64,000 nucleotides of DNA from Glaciecola sp965660815 (GTDB lineage Bacteria > Pseudomonadota > Gammaproteobacteria > Enterobacterales > Alteromonadaceae): the NCBI GenBank assembly GCA_965660815.1, contig CBFIBG010000097.1:51547-115546 (forward strand), in the 5' to 3' direction. This document shows positions 36,305 to 45,274 of the stretch, piece after piece. The notes below the pieces were generated by a model. That model ran no database searches, was not told the origin of the DNA, and saw only the letters and a list, made by a program, of their open reading frames with translations. Position 1 is the stretch's first letter; the number at the start of each line of letters is the position of its first letter. Position numbers and translations under genes: made by a program.

Positions 36305-36622
36305 TTGAAAGAACAATCCTTTAAAGACTTTGTTATCGATAAAATAGACGACATGAAAGCAAGAAATGTCACCGTCATTGATGTGTCTGAAAAATCATCC
36401 ATTACTGATTACATGATAGTGTGCTCTGGCAACTCAAAGCGACATGTATCGTCAATCGCAGAGAACGTAATCGTTGAATGCAAACACATTGAGCACGCAC
36501 CTTTGAGCGTTGAAGGCAAAGACGTAGGCGAATGGGTATTAGTTGATTTGGGCGAATTAGTGTTACACGTAATGCAAGACGAAACGCGAGATTTCTATCA
36601 ATTAGAAAAACTCTGGTCTTAA
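36305..36622 (+). CDS. rsfS: Ribosomal silencing factor RsfS
   Basis: RsfS binds uL14 on the 50S subunit and blocks subunit joining, dampening translation in starvation. The 105-residue protein shows the family core DVSEKSSITDYMIVCSGNSKRHVSSIAENV, EGKDVGEWVLVDLGELVLHVM and REFYQLEKLW-like ending DFYQLEKLW. It uses a TTG start at 36305, supported by AGGAAG six bases upstream; no ATG is nearby. It is between nadD and rlmH. Confidence 0.96.
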   Translation: MKEQSFKDFVIDKIDDMKARNVTVIDVSEKSSITDYMIVCSGNSKRHVSSIAENVIVECKHIEHAPLSVEGKDVGEWVLVDLGELVLHVMQDETRDFYQLEKLWS

Positions 36623-36660
36623 TTTCTTAGCGAAATCCCATAACAAGGGCTATTGCACTT

Positions 36661-37131
36661 ATGAGAATTCAAATTATCGCCGTAGGTAACAAGATGCCTT
36701 CATGGGTGGTTGAAGGCACCAATGAATATTTAAGGCGTTTTCCCCATGACTTTTCTGTCAATTTTTGCGAGATAACGCCCATTAAAAGGAATAAAACCGT
36801 TGATCTTGCAAAAATTAAGGAACTAGAAGGCGAAAAGTGTATCTCAGCAATAGGTAAAGGTAATCGTGTCATCGCTTTGGAAGTATTAGGCAGTAAATGG
36901 TCTACCAAACAATTAGCAACGGAAATTGACCAATGGAAAATGGAAGGTCGGAATGTCTCCTTATTAATAGGGGGGCCTGAAGGCCTGTCTGATCATTGTC
37001 GACAAGTCGCTGAAAAGCAATGGTCATTATCGCCTCTTACCCTGCCTCACCCTATGGTGAGAGTAATTGTTACTGAAGCTTTGTATCGAGCGTATTCAGT
37101 GACCCAGAATCATCCGTATCATCGAGAATAA
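36661..37131 (+). CDS. rlmH: 23S rRNA pseudouridine-1915 N3-methyltransferase RlmH
   Basis: RlmH is a SPOUT-class methyltransferase that modifies pseudouridine 1915 in helix 69 of 23S rRNA. The 156 residues include MRIQIIAVGNKMPSWV, VIALEVLGSKWSTKQLA, the knotted SAM site LLIGGPEGLSDHC, and the conserved end LTLPHPMVRVIVTEALYRAYSVTQNHPYHRE. Length and C-terminus match E. coli. It lies 11 bases before mrdA. Confidence 0.98.
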   Translation: MRIQIIAVGNKMPSWVVEGTNEYLRRFPHDFSVNFCEITPIKRNKTVDLAKIKELEGEKCISAIGKGNRVIALEVLGSKWSTKQLATEIDQWKMEGRNVSLLIGGPEGLSDHCRQVAEKQWSLSPLTLPHPMVRVIVTEALYRAYSVTQNHPYHRE

Positions 37132-37142
37132 TAATAAGAAAT

Positions 37143-39116
37143 ATGGCAAAAGTACGGCAAACCATTAGAGACCATACGGCAGAAGCAAACCTATTTGCAA
37201 GGCGAGCTTTTGTGTCAGTTATATTAGTCGGGATATTAATGATGTTGCTAATGGTTAATCTCTATAACCTTCAAGTGACTAAACACGAGGCTTATCAAAC
37301 GCAATCTAACGGAAATAGAATAAAAGTATTGCCCGTAGCGCCAAACAGAGGTCTGATTTACGATAGAAACGGCATTATTTTAGCCGAAAACCGGCCTATT
37401 TATAGTCTAGAAATTATCCCTGAAGAAGTCGACGATTTAGAACAGACCTTGCGTGAAGTCACGGAATTAATGTCTATCACTCCAAGGGAGCTTGAACGGT
37501 TTCAAAGAGACCGTAAACGGCAACGCCGCTTTAAACCTATTGCACTTCGAAATCAACTCACTCATGAAGAAGTGGCCCTGTTCTCTGCAAACCAACACCG
37601 ATTTTTTGGAGTGAGCATACAGGCAAGATTATCCCGCTACTATCCATTTAAAGACACGCTTACTCATATGCTTGGGTATGTTGCACGAATTAATAAGAGA
37701 GACTTAGCAAAATTAAAGGCAGAAGACCTAGAAGCTAATTATGCAGCCACACATGATATTGGCAAACAAGGAGTTGAAAAGTACCATGAGAGAATACTTC
37801 ATGGCAAAGTAGGTTATCAACAAGTAGAGGTTAACAACAAAGGCCGTATTATTCGAGTGCTAGACTTTCAGCCTCCAATTCCAGGCAGAGATATTGTGTT
37901 AAATATCGACATAGAGTTGCAAAAGAAGGCTCAAAAAGAGCTCGCAGGTCGTCGAGGGTCTGTGGTCATAACAGATACTAAAACAGGAGGTGTCCTAGCG
38001 CTGTATTCCAGCCCAAGTTACGATCCAAACATGTTTGTTCATGGTATCAGCCAAACTGAATACTCTAAGTTGCTTAATTCAAGGTACAGCCCTTTGCTTA
38101 ATCGAGCGACACAAGGGCGCTATCCTCCGGCCTCGACTATTAAACCCCACTTAGCGCTTCTTGGCCTAGAGACGGGAGTCATCGATGCCGAAACTGAAAT
38201 AATGGACCGCGGAACATTTCGATTAAGAAATGTATCGCATGTATGGAGAGATTGGAAAAAATACGGGCACGGTAAGGTCGACGTAACGCGTTCGGTCGAA
38301 GTATCGTGTGATACGTTTTACTACGATTTGGCATACAAATTAGGCATTGACCGCATAAGTGACAGTATGCGCCAGTTCGGTTTTGGCGAGTTCACTGGCA
38401 TTGATTTGTATGAAGAATCTAGAGCGAATATGCCTACTAGAGGGTGGAAAAGAGCACGGTTTAATGAGCCATGGTATATCGGTGACACAATATCAGTGGG
38501 CATAGGTCAGAGCTACTGGAATGCGACTCCCCTTCAATTAGCTAACTCATTAAATATTCTTATTAATAAAGGGCAGATATTTAAGCCGCAATTACTCAAA
38601 GGCTATGTCGTTGACGGTAAAGTCAAAAATGTCCCTATACAACGAAAACCGCCCATTGAAGTAATCGATGAATCCAATTGGGATTTAATCTTAGATTCAT
38701 TGTATGGAACAGTAAACAGAGACCACGGAACCGCGTTTACCGCGTATAGAGGAGCGTCATATATATCTGCTGGAAAGACGGGCACTGCACAACTATTTTC
38801 TGTTGGGCAGGACGAAGAATATGTAGAAGAAGAAGTACATGAATACTTAAGAGACAATGCAATGTATATTGGCTATGCACCATATGACAATCCACAAATG
38901 AGCATAGCAGTCACAATAGAAAACGCTGGCGGTGGAGGTTCAAATGCGGCGCCTCTCGCCAGAAACGTTATGGATTTTTATTTTGATGAGCGCAAGCATT
39001 CCAAAATTGCCCAGAAAGCTTGGGGCGTTTCGGGAAATACGCTAAATCGTTCACTTCAAGAAACTACGGAAAGCTCTAATATGCCGGGCATATCTGAGTC
39101 AAGTGATACACAATAG
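37143..39116 (+). CDS. mrdA: Penicillin-binding protein 2, elongasome transpeptidase
   Basis: MrdA (PBP2) is the class B transpeptidase that cross-links murein during rod elongation together with RodA. The 657-residue protein has one N-terminal membrane helix (about residues 22-45), a pedestal domain (NRGLIYDRNGIILAENRPIYSLEIIPE) and a transpeptidase domain with the serine in PASTIKPH (near residue 330), the SCD motif in VEVSCDTFYYDL, and KTGTAQ near residue 544. The C-terminal tail is hydrophilic. RodA follows within a few bases, the conserved elongasome pair. Confidence 0.97.
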   Translation: MAKVRQTIRDHTAEANLFARRAFVSVILVGILMMLLMVNLYNLQVTKHEAYQTQSNGNRIKVLPVAPNRGLIYDRNGIILAENRPIYSLEIIPEEVDDLEQTLREVTELMSITPRELERFQRDRKRQRRFKPIALRNQLTHEEVALFSANQHRFFGVSIQARLSRYYPFKDTLTHMLGYVARINKRDLAKLKAEDLEANYAATHDIGKQGVEKYHERILHGKVGYQQVEVNNKGRIIRVLDFQPPIPGRDIVLNIDIELQKKAQKELAGRRGSVVITDTKTGGVLALYSSPSYDPNMFVHGISQTEYSKLLNSRYSPLLNRATQGRYPPASTIKPHLALLGLETGVIDAETEIMDRGTFRLRNVSHVWRDWKKYGHGKVDVTRSVEVSCDTFYYDLAYKLGIDRISDSMRQFGFGEFTGIDLYEESRANMPTRGWKRARFNEPWYIGDTISVGIGQSYWNATPLQLANSLNILINKGQIFKPQLLKGYVVDGKVKNVPIQRKPPIEVIDESNWDLILDSLYGTVNRDHGTAFTAYRGASYISAGKTGTAQLFSVGQDEEYVEEEVHEYLRDNAMYIGYAPYDNPQMSIAVTIENAGGGGSNAAPLARNVMDFYFDERKHSKIAQKAWGVSGNTLNRSLQETTESSNMPGISESSDTQ

Positions 39117-39120
39117 ACAA

Positions 39121-40236
39121 ATGATTAAAACAACGTTTAATGCAAATAAACAAAGTCTATTGGAGCGAGTCCACATAGACGGCTTTTTACTGTTTGCCTT
39201 ATTATGTTTGATGTTCGTAGGCTTGCTAACCATCTATTCTTCGGGTGGACAAGATATCGATTTAGTTGAACGACAATTAATCAGATTATCTGTCGCATTA
39301 TTTATCATGTTGGTGTTGGCTCAACTTCCTATTATGGTTTACCGAAGTGTCGCGATTTATTTTTACACTACAGGCATCGTTATGTTGCTCGCCGTTCTAG
39401 CCGTAGGCGTGGTAGGCAAAGGCGCACAACGATGGTTAGACTTAGGAGTGATTACATTCCAACCCTCTGAAATAATGAAACTCGCTATGCCAATGATGGT
39501 TGCCTGGTACATAAGCAAAAATAACATCCCAGTAAAACTCAAAGATATTTTTGTAGGCTTCCTTTTAGTTTTTATTCCTACTATTTTAATCGCTAAACAA
39601 CCTGATTTAGGAACATCTTTGCTAGTAGCAGCCAGCGGACTATTTGTGCTTTTTCTTGCGGGTATGACCTGGAAGTTAATCGGCCTTATTGCGGTATCCG
39701 GTGTTATCTTCGCCCCCATAATGTGGTTCTTCTTAATGCAAGAATATCAAAAGCAAAGAGTGATTACGTTTTTGAATCCAGAAAGCGATCCTCTGGGCTC
39801 TGGTTATCACATTATTCAATCTAAAATCGCAATTGGCTCTGGTGGAATAGAAGGCAAAGGCTGGTTACAAGGCACTCAGTCACAACTAGAATTTTTGCCA
39901 GAAAGACATACAGATTTCATTTTTTCAGTCTTTAGTGAAGAATTCGGCTTAGTAGGTGTTTTAGGCTTGTTGCTTATGTATCTTTGCATCATTTTACGCG
40001 GACTTTATATCGCCAATCGAGCTCAAGACACTTTCAGTAAACTGCTGGCTGGCAGTATTACGCTAACCTTTTTCGTATATGTCTTTGTGAATATGGGTAT
40101 GGTATCTGGCATTTTACCAGTGGTAGGTGTACCCTTACCTTTAATAAGTTATGGAGGAACGTCAATGGTTACGCTAATGGCGGGATTTGGCATCCTCATG
40201 GCAATAAGTACACAAAAGCGACTTTTGTCCCGATAA
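39121..40236 (+). CDS. rodA: Rod shape glycosyltransferase RodA
   Basis: RodA is the SEDS-family peptidoglycan polymerase paired with PBP2. About ten membrane helices are visible, with the family landmarks KGAQRWLDLGVITFQPSEIMKL, KQPDLGTSLLV, a large periplasmic loop with SGYHIIQSKIAIGSGGIEGKGW and PERHTDFIFSVFSEEFG, and VPLPLISYGGTSMVT near the end. I take the ATG at 39121; an in-frame GTG at 39103 would overlap the mrdA end by 14 bases. About 371 residues, as in E. coli. Confidence 0.97.
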   Translation: MIKTTFNANKQSLLERVHIDGFLLFALLCLMFVGLLTIYSSGGQDIDLVERQLIRLSVALFIMLVLAQLPIMVYRSVAIYFYTTGIVMLLAVLAVGVVGKGAQRWLDLGVITFQPSEIMKLAMPMMVAWYISKNNIPVKLKDIFVGFLLVFIPTILIAKQPDLGTSLLVAASGLFVLFLAGMTWKLIGLIAVSGVIFAPIMWFFLMQEYQKQRVITFLNPESDPLGSGYHIIQSKIAIGSGGIEGKGWLQGTQSQLEFLPERHTDFIFSVFSEEFGLVGVLGLLLMYLCIILRGLYIANRAQDTFSKLLAGSITLTFFVYVFVNMGMVSGILPVVGVPLPLISYGGTSMVTLMAGFGILMAISTQKRLLSR

Positions 40237-40298
40237 TAAAAATAATAAACATCAGTTACTTTAAAAGAATATTAATAACATTCTGTTTGAGATGCGCT

Positions 40299-41330
40299 AT
40301 GAAAACCTGTGTTGAGCAAAACTGCCTGTTTAGATGGACCCTAATCTTGTGTGCGTTAGTAATGGTTAGTGGTTGTTCATCTACGTCCTCTAGCAGATAT
40401 TCCTTGAAATACGATAGAGCACCTAATTTTGATTATGGTGAAATTGTCTATCAATTAGTAGAGCCAACAAGAGAGACACCCAATATTTGGACAAGTAGGC
40501 CATACTCGATAAACGGCAAACAGTACATTCCATTAAAAACTGCAAAAGGTGTTAGCCAAGTGGGTCAGGCATCTTGGTATGGTGAAAAATTCCACGGCCA
40601 TACTACAGCGAACGGTGAAATATTCGATATGTTTGCCTTAACTGCCGCGCATAAAACCTTACCCCTACCCTCTTTTGTGAAAGTTACCAATTTGCATACA
40701 AACAAATCGACCATTGTGCGAGTGAATGATAGAGGGCCTTTTCATGAAGATCGTATATTGGATTTAAGTTACGGGGCAGCAAAAAAATTGGGATTTCATA
40801 AATATGGCGTAACCGATATAAAAATGGACGTTATTTACGTTCAAGAAAACGGCGACATTACCATTGGAGACGACCCCAGTATTTATATCAGTCAAAATGG
40901 ACAATTGATTAAAAAACCCTATTCCCCTTTACAAGAAAATGCCAAACAAAATTTAGAAATTGCTAATAATTCTCTAGTGGATAGTTCGCAAAAAGGTGAG
41001 CATCAAGTGACAAGTCTGTCGGATAATCCTAGGCATAACGTCCAAGCTATTGTAAACAATACTAGTAGCGATTTCAGCGAACTAGACATAACTCATAATT
41101 TTACAGGATTATTTGTCCAGGTATTGGCCCTACAAAACAAGGAAAAAGCTGAAAACTTAGCCACGGGAATTGCAAAGCTATTGCAGGTGCCCACGATCAC
41201 TCCAAAGACAAATGACATTTACAAATTACACATAGGCCCTATTAATAGTGAGCAGCGGGCAAAACAATTGATACAAGAGCTAAAAAAAATCGGGTTCGAT
41301 GACGCCTTTACAGTGCAATTGATGCCCTGA
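40299..41330 (+). CDS. rlpA: Septal ring lytic transglycosylase RlpA family lipoprotein
   Basis: RlpA cleaves stripped glycan strands at the septum in some species. The lipoprotein signal ends in VMVSGC. Residues of about 85-180 form the double-psi beta-barrel catalytic domain (GQASWYGEKFHGHTTANGEIFDM, then FVKVTNLHTNKSTIVRVNDRGPFHEDRILDLSYGAA). A linker follows, and the C-terminal SPOR domain (LFVQVLALQNKEKAENLA) targets denuded glycan. I start at the ATG at 40299; an in-frame TTG lies 12 bases upstream. It follows rodA and precedes dacA, as in E. coli. Confidence 0.94.
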   Translation: MKTCVEQNCLFRWTLILCALVMVSGCSSTSSSRYSLKYDRAPNFDYGEIVYQLVEPTRETPNIWTSRPYSINGKQYIPLKTAKGVSQVGQASWYGEKFHGHTTANGEIFDMFALTAAHKTLPLPSFVKVTNLHTNKSTIVRVNDRGPFHEDRILDLSYGAAKKLGFHKYGVTDIKMDVIYVQENGDITIGDDPSIYISQNGQLIKKPYSPLQENAKQNLEIANNSLVDSSQKGEHQVTSLSDNPRHNVQAIVNNTSSDFSELDITHNFTGLFVQVLALQNKEKAENLATGIAKLLQVPTITPKTNDIYKLHIGPINSEQRAKQLIQELKKIGFDDAFTVQLMP

Positions 41331-41591
41331 ATCCTTGAACAATCAAGCCACATCATTTTTGGTGGAACAAATCAAGGTGGTCGATGAACTAAAATCTCTT
41401 TTAGGCCACTAAAAGTATGTATTTACGCAGGGTATAAATATTAGGCTTTATCGCCTCCTCAACTCGACATTGGAACCAAAGCAGGTAAAATACGCAACAT
41501 TGATTTTACCATAATATACACTTAATCAAGATCCTTTATGCCTCAATTTGGGGCGTGCAGGATTTCATTACTAATACAATTGGGATAAAGA

Positions 41592-42743
41592 ATGCGTCAA
41601 AACTTTTTAATGTGCTTATTTCTTCTTTTAATAAGCTTCAATATTAATGCAGCAATTGTCATCCCTCCTCCCCCAAGCGTAGCGGCGGGCGGATATTTGC
41701 TAATCGACCATTCTACGGGTCATATTATTGCTGAGAAGAATGTCGATCAACGACTCGCACCTGCTAGTTTGACTAAAATCATGACCATATATGTAGTGGG
41801 AAAAGAACTACAAGCTGGAAACATAAGCATTGACGACCAAGTTACGATATCAGAGAACGCTTGGGCTAAAAACTTCCCTGACTCATCAAAAATGTTCATT
41901 GAAGTAGGAACCAAAGTATCGGTAAGGGATCTCCTCCAAGGGATTATCGTTCAATCAGGAAACGATGCATGTGTCGCCATTGCAGAACATATAGCAGGCA
42001 GTGAAAGTGCTTTTGCCAGTATGATGAATGCCTACGCACAGAGTTTAGGTATGACAGCGACTAACTTCGTAAACAGTCATGGATTGCATGATGCAGACCA
42101 CTATACATCCCCTAGAGATATGGCAACCTTATCATCTGCTCTGATTGAAGAAACTCCTGATATGTACAAAATATATAGTCAGCGCGAATTTACCTACAAC
42201 GATATCAAACAATTTAATCGAAACAGTTTATTGTGGGACAAAAGTTTGAACGTAGATGGCATCAAAACAGGACACACGTCCGATGCTGGATATAGCTTAA
42301 TCACCTCGGCCACACAAGGCGATATGCGACTAATTTCAGTAGTTATGGGAACGGAAAGTGAGCGTTCAAGAAAAGCTGAGAATAAAAAATTATTACGCTA
42401 TGGCTTTAGATTTTTTGAGTCAGTTGTTCCCTATGCTGCAGGACACGTTTTTGCATCCCATCGCATCTATATGGGTGACAAAGACACTGTCAACTTAGGC
42501 ATAAATCAATCAACCGCTATGACTATACCTAGAGGTCAAGCGAATTCTTTACAGGCCAACTTCGAGCTATCTCAAACATTGCAAGCGCCAATAGCTAAAG
42601 GAAGTGAAGTTGGGATATTAACCATTGAGCTTGATGGGGAGCAGTTGGCCACTTATCCGCTTGTTACTCTCGAAGAAGTGCAAGAAGGGGGTCTTGTTGA
42701 CCAAGCAATGGATTGGATCAGCTTACAATTAGGGCTTGAATAA
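41592..42743 (+). CDS. dacA: D-alanyl-D-alanine carboxypeptidase (PBP5/6 family)
   Basis: DacA trims the terminal D-Ala from murein pentapeptides in the periplasm. The signal peptide (MRQNFLMCLFLLLISFNINA) is followed by the catalytic S59LTK motif, S122GN and K225TG, all in normal spacing, then the C-terminal all-beta domain. It ends in an amphipathic helix (VDQAMDWISLQLGLE) that would attach it to the membrane. The 261-base gap before it has no clear hairpin or gene and may carry a promoter. Its stop overlaps the next start (TAATG). Confidence 0.96.
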   Translation: MRQNFLMCLFLLLISFNINAAIVIPPPPSVAAGGYLLIDHSTGHIIAEKNVDQRLAPASLTKIMTIYVVGKELQAGNISIDDQVTISENAWAKNFPDSSKMFIEVGTKVSVRDLLQGIIVQSGNDACVAIAEHIAGSESAFASMMNAYAQSLGMTATNFVNSHGLHDADHYTSPRDMATLSSALIEETPDMYKIYSQREFTYNDIKQFNRNSLLWDKSLNVDGIKTGHTSDAGYSLITSATQGDMRLISVVMGTESERSRKAENKKLLRYGFRFFESVVPYAAGHVFASHRIYMGDKDTVNLGINQSTAMTIPRGQANSLQANFELSQTLQAPIAKGSEVGILTIELDGEQLATYPLVTLEEVQEGGLVDQAMDWISLQLGLE

Positions 42744-43006
42744 TGGATACGCATTTTGACCAGCTACTGTCATTTCCATGTATACAAACTTTTAAAGTAA
42801 TGGGCGTGGCCGACAAAGATTTTCCAGACCAAGTTATTAGCCGATTGCAACAACTGGCTCCTGGAGATTACTCCGTGGCAGTTAAGGCCAGCCGCAAAGG
42901 CAACTATCATGCACTTTCTTTACCAGTGAAGGTAACCAGCAAAGAACATATGGAATCTATATATACAGAGCTAGCAAAGCTGGATTTAGTGAGAGTAGTG
43001 CTGTAG
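42743..43006 (+). CDS. ybeD: YbeD family protein (DUF493)
   Basis: An 87-residue member of the YbeD/DUF493 family, with an ACT-like fold and no firmly known function; conserved linkage to lipB suggests a small regulatory role. Family features: LLSFPCIQTFKVMGVADKDFPDQVISRL and YSVAVKASRKGNYHALSLPVKVTSKE. Its ATG shares one base with the dacA stop, so translation is probably coupled. Confidence 0.92.
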   Translation: MDTHFDQLLSFPCIQTFKVMGVADKDFPDQVISRLQQLAPGDYSVAVKASRKGNYHALSLPVKVTSKEHMESIYTELAKLDLVRVVL

Positions 43007-43059
43007 TCAGTCGTATACGCTTTGACGACAAGCATTTTTAAATTAGTGAGTGTGTATTC

Positions 43060-43719
43060 TTGGAAAATAACAATGACAACTATGTTCTAGTAAGGGATTT
43101 AGGAACCCAGTTGTACATGCCCGTCTGGCAGAAAATGCAGGAATTTACCAATACGCGAGACGAAAATACATTTGATGAGATATGGCTTACTGAGCATGAA
43201 AGAGTATTTACTCAAGGGCAAGCAGGAAAGCAAGAGCATATATTAGCCCCTGGAGATATACCTGTAGTCCCTGTGGATAGGGGGGGACAGGTGACCTATC
43301 ACGGTCCTGGACAGCTCATGATGTACATATTAATAAACGTCAGAAGACGTAAAATAGGGGTTCGAGACTTAGTATCTGCGTTAGAACAATGTATCGTTGA
43401 TACGTTGAAAAATGATACAATAAAGGCGTATGCGAAAGCAGATGCACCTGGTGTTTACGTTGATGAAAAGAAAATATGTTCGGTGGGTTTAAGAATAAGA
43501 AAGGGTTGTTCTTTCCATGGGCTAGCCTTTAACGTCGATATGGATTTATCACCTTTTAGTCGCATTAACCCCTGTGGGTATGCTGGTTTAGAAATGACCG
43601 ATAGTGCACGATTAGGTGGCAATGCTAATATGGCAAAAGCCAAAAAAGCAGTTGCTAACAATTTTTGTAATCTTTTAAACATAGATTTAATTAAACATAA
43701 AGTAGGTTTTGATGAGTAA
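43060..43719 (+). CDS. lipB: Octanoyltransferase LipB
   Basis: LipB moves octanoate from acyl carrier protein to the lipoyl domains of 2-oxoacid dehydrogenases and glycine cleavage H protein. The 219-residue protein matches E. coli LipB throughout: DEIWLTEHERVFTQGQAG, DRGGQVTYHGPGQLMMY, the catalytic Lys and Cys in KKICSVGLRIRKGCSFHGLA and RINPCGYAGLEM. It appears to use a TTG start at 43060. Its last bases overlap the lipA start. Confidence 0.96.
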   Translation: MENNNDNYVLVRDLGTQLYMPVWQKMQEFTNTRDENTFDEIWLTEHERVFTQGQAGKQEHILAPGDIPVVPVDRGGQVTYHGPGQLMMYILINVRRRKIGVRDLVSALEQCIVDTLKNDTIKAYAKADAPGVYVDEKKICSVGLRIRKGCSFHGLAFNVDMDLSPFSRINPCGYAGLEMTDSARLGGNANMAKAKKAVANNFCNLLNIDLIKHKVGFDE

Positions 43720-44674
43720 TTCGCGACCACAAGCCGGTGTTAAGCTTCGTGATGAAGAAAAAGTTAAACATATTCCTATCAGTATAGTGCCGACAGAAAA
43801 GGCCGAAATGTTGAGAAAGCCGTCTTGGATAAAAGTAAAATTACCAAGCACAACAGATAGAATAGATAAAATAAAACGAACACTGCGCAAAAACTCTTTG
43901 CATTCTGTGTGCGAAGAAGCAAGTTGTCCAAATTTAGCAGAGTGCTTTAATCATGGAACAGCAACTTTCATGATTTTGGGCGACATCTGTACTCGACGTT
44001 GCCCTTTTTGCGATGTTGCGCATGGGAAGCCACTCCCCCCAAGTGCTGAAGAACCAGAAAAACTGGCTAAAACGATAGCTGAAATGGAATTACGCTATGT
44101 AGTTATCACGTCTGTAGACAGAGACGATTTGAGGGACGGAGGCGCTCAGCATTTTGTTGATTGTATCAATGCCATTAGGCAGCATAGCCCAAATACGAAA
44201 ATTGAAGTGCTAGTACCTGATTTTCGAGGAAGAATGGATAGAGCCTTAGAGATTTTCAAACAAGGCGTACCCGACGTATTTAACCATAATCTAGAAACGA
44301 TACCTCGTCTTTATCGTGAATGTCGACCTGGTGCTAACTATAAATGGTCGCTTGAATTATTGAAAAAATTCAAAATGCAACATCCAGATATACCGACAAA
44401 ATCGGGGTTGATGATGGGCATGGGCGAAGAAAGCGACGAAATGAAACAAGTACTGGACGACTTACGAGCCCACGACGTGGACATGCTTACGCTTGGACAA
44501 TATTTACAGCCAAGCAAGCACCACTACCCGGTTAAACGATACGTTACTCCAGCCGAGTTTGATGCGCTTGGTGATTACGCTAAACACATTGGGTTTTCAC
44601 AGGCTGCATGCGGACCTATGGTTCGATCAAGCTATCACGCAGACCAGCAAGCAGCTGGCGTTGAAGTGAAATAA
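43712..44674 (+). CDS. lipA: Lipoyl synthase LipA
   Basis: LipA is a radical SAM enzyme that inserts two sulfurs into the octanoyl chain. It carries both cluster motifs: the auxiliary cluster CEEASCPNLAEC and the radical SAM cluster CTRRCPFC, followed by VITSVDRDDLRDGGA, SGLMMGMGE and QYLQPSKHHYPV, and RSSYHADQQ at the end with the RSSYHA signature. I take the ATG at 43712, eight bases inside the lipB end. It closes the 13-gene cluster begun by leuS, and a strong terminator follows. Confidence 0.98.
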   Translation: MSNSRPQAGVKLRDEEKVKHIPISIVPTEKAEMLRKPSWIKVKLPSTTDRIDKIKRTLRKNSLHSVCEEASCPNLAECFNHGTATFMILGDICTRRCPFCDVAHGKPLPPSAEEPEKLAKTIAEMELRYVVITSVDRDDLRDGGAQHFVDCINAIRQHSPNTKIEVLVPDFRGRMDRALEIFKQGVPDVFNHNLETIPRLYRECRPGANYKWSLELLKKFKMQHPDIPTKSGLMMGMGEESDEMKQVLDDLRAHDVDMLTLGQYLQPSKHHYPVKRYVTPAEFDALGDYAKHIGFSQAACGPMVRSSYHADQQAAGVEVK

Positions 44675-44701
44675 CGCTATCTAATAACCGCAAACTTTAC
44701 C

Positions 44702-44729
44702 AAAGCCAGCGCTAGCCGCTGGCTTTTTT
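44702..44729 (+). terminator. Intrinsic terminator after lipA
   Basis: AAAGCCAGCG and CGCTGGCTTT form a ten-pair stem around a short loop, followed by a T6 run on the plus strand, 28 bases past the lipA stop. It closes the leuS-to-lipA cluster. Confidence 0.92.
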
Positions 44730-44752
44730 GCTTAACATGAAAGTGGTAACAG

Positions 44753-44768
44753 AGAAATAATTATTTCT
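44753..44768. repeat. Perfect 16-bp AT-rich palindrome
   Basis: AGAAATAATTATTTCT is a perfect palindrome between the lipA terminator and the following small gene. It is AT-rich, so chance symmetry in this low-GC genome cannot be excluded; an operator role is possible. Confidence 0.25.
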
Positions 44769-44934
44769 TTAGTGAAAACTGCTGTTAAACGACCAGTCTA
44801 ATTTCTCGTCTGCCACGCATCGCCAAATTTGTGCTTATTGTTATAAATAGCAAATCTAATGCTTGAATACAGTTATACGCATTCTCATCAACGACTATAC
44901 TGTAACCTCTGACAACTTATCACAAGGAAATAAA

Positions 44935-45192
44935 GTGAGTAACTCTACAAAAACCATACAAATTACGGTAACAGAAGACAATAATACAAACGAAAAAAGC
45001 GACCATATAGTAGTGCTTAACCTGGTTAGCCAAGCGTCAGAGATAATCGAAGTTATGTTACAAACTAATAGCTTAGAATCTCACCCTGACAGTAATGAAG
45101 ATATGCTTAACGAAGTATCACATTTGTTATTTGATGCTTTATTGCATCTTACGCCATCGGATGAGTTAACCTCGTTCCCTCGGAAATTTTGA
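44935..45192 (+). CDS. Orphan 85-residue acidic protein
   Basis: I do not recognise this protein. A GTG at 44935 is preceded by a good ribosome site (AAGGAAA, 4 bases upstream) and opens an 85-codon frame. The first 24 residues are polar and threonine-rich (SNSTKTIQITVTEDNN). The middle reads HIVVLNLVSQASEIIEVMLQ, then an acidic helix (DSNEDMLNEVSHLLFDALLHL). There is no signal peptide, membrane helix or cysteine, so it is probably a small cytoplasmic helical protein. It stands alone between the lipA terminator and a PAQR gene 82 bases downstream. The ribosome site argues it is real. Function unknown. Confidence 0.6.
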   Translation: MSNSTKTIQITVTEDNNTNEKSDHIVVLNLVSQASEIIEVMLQTNSLESHPDSNEDMLNEVSHLLFDALLHLTPSDELTSFPRKF

Positions 45193-45274
45193 TTCGATTT
45201 ATTTAATACTTTTTCAGTGTACACTTGTACGCTGAAAAGGTATCCTATCAAAAATTTCGCAATAAGAGTGTGCA

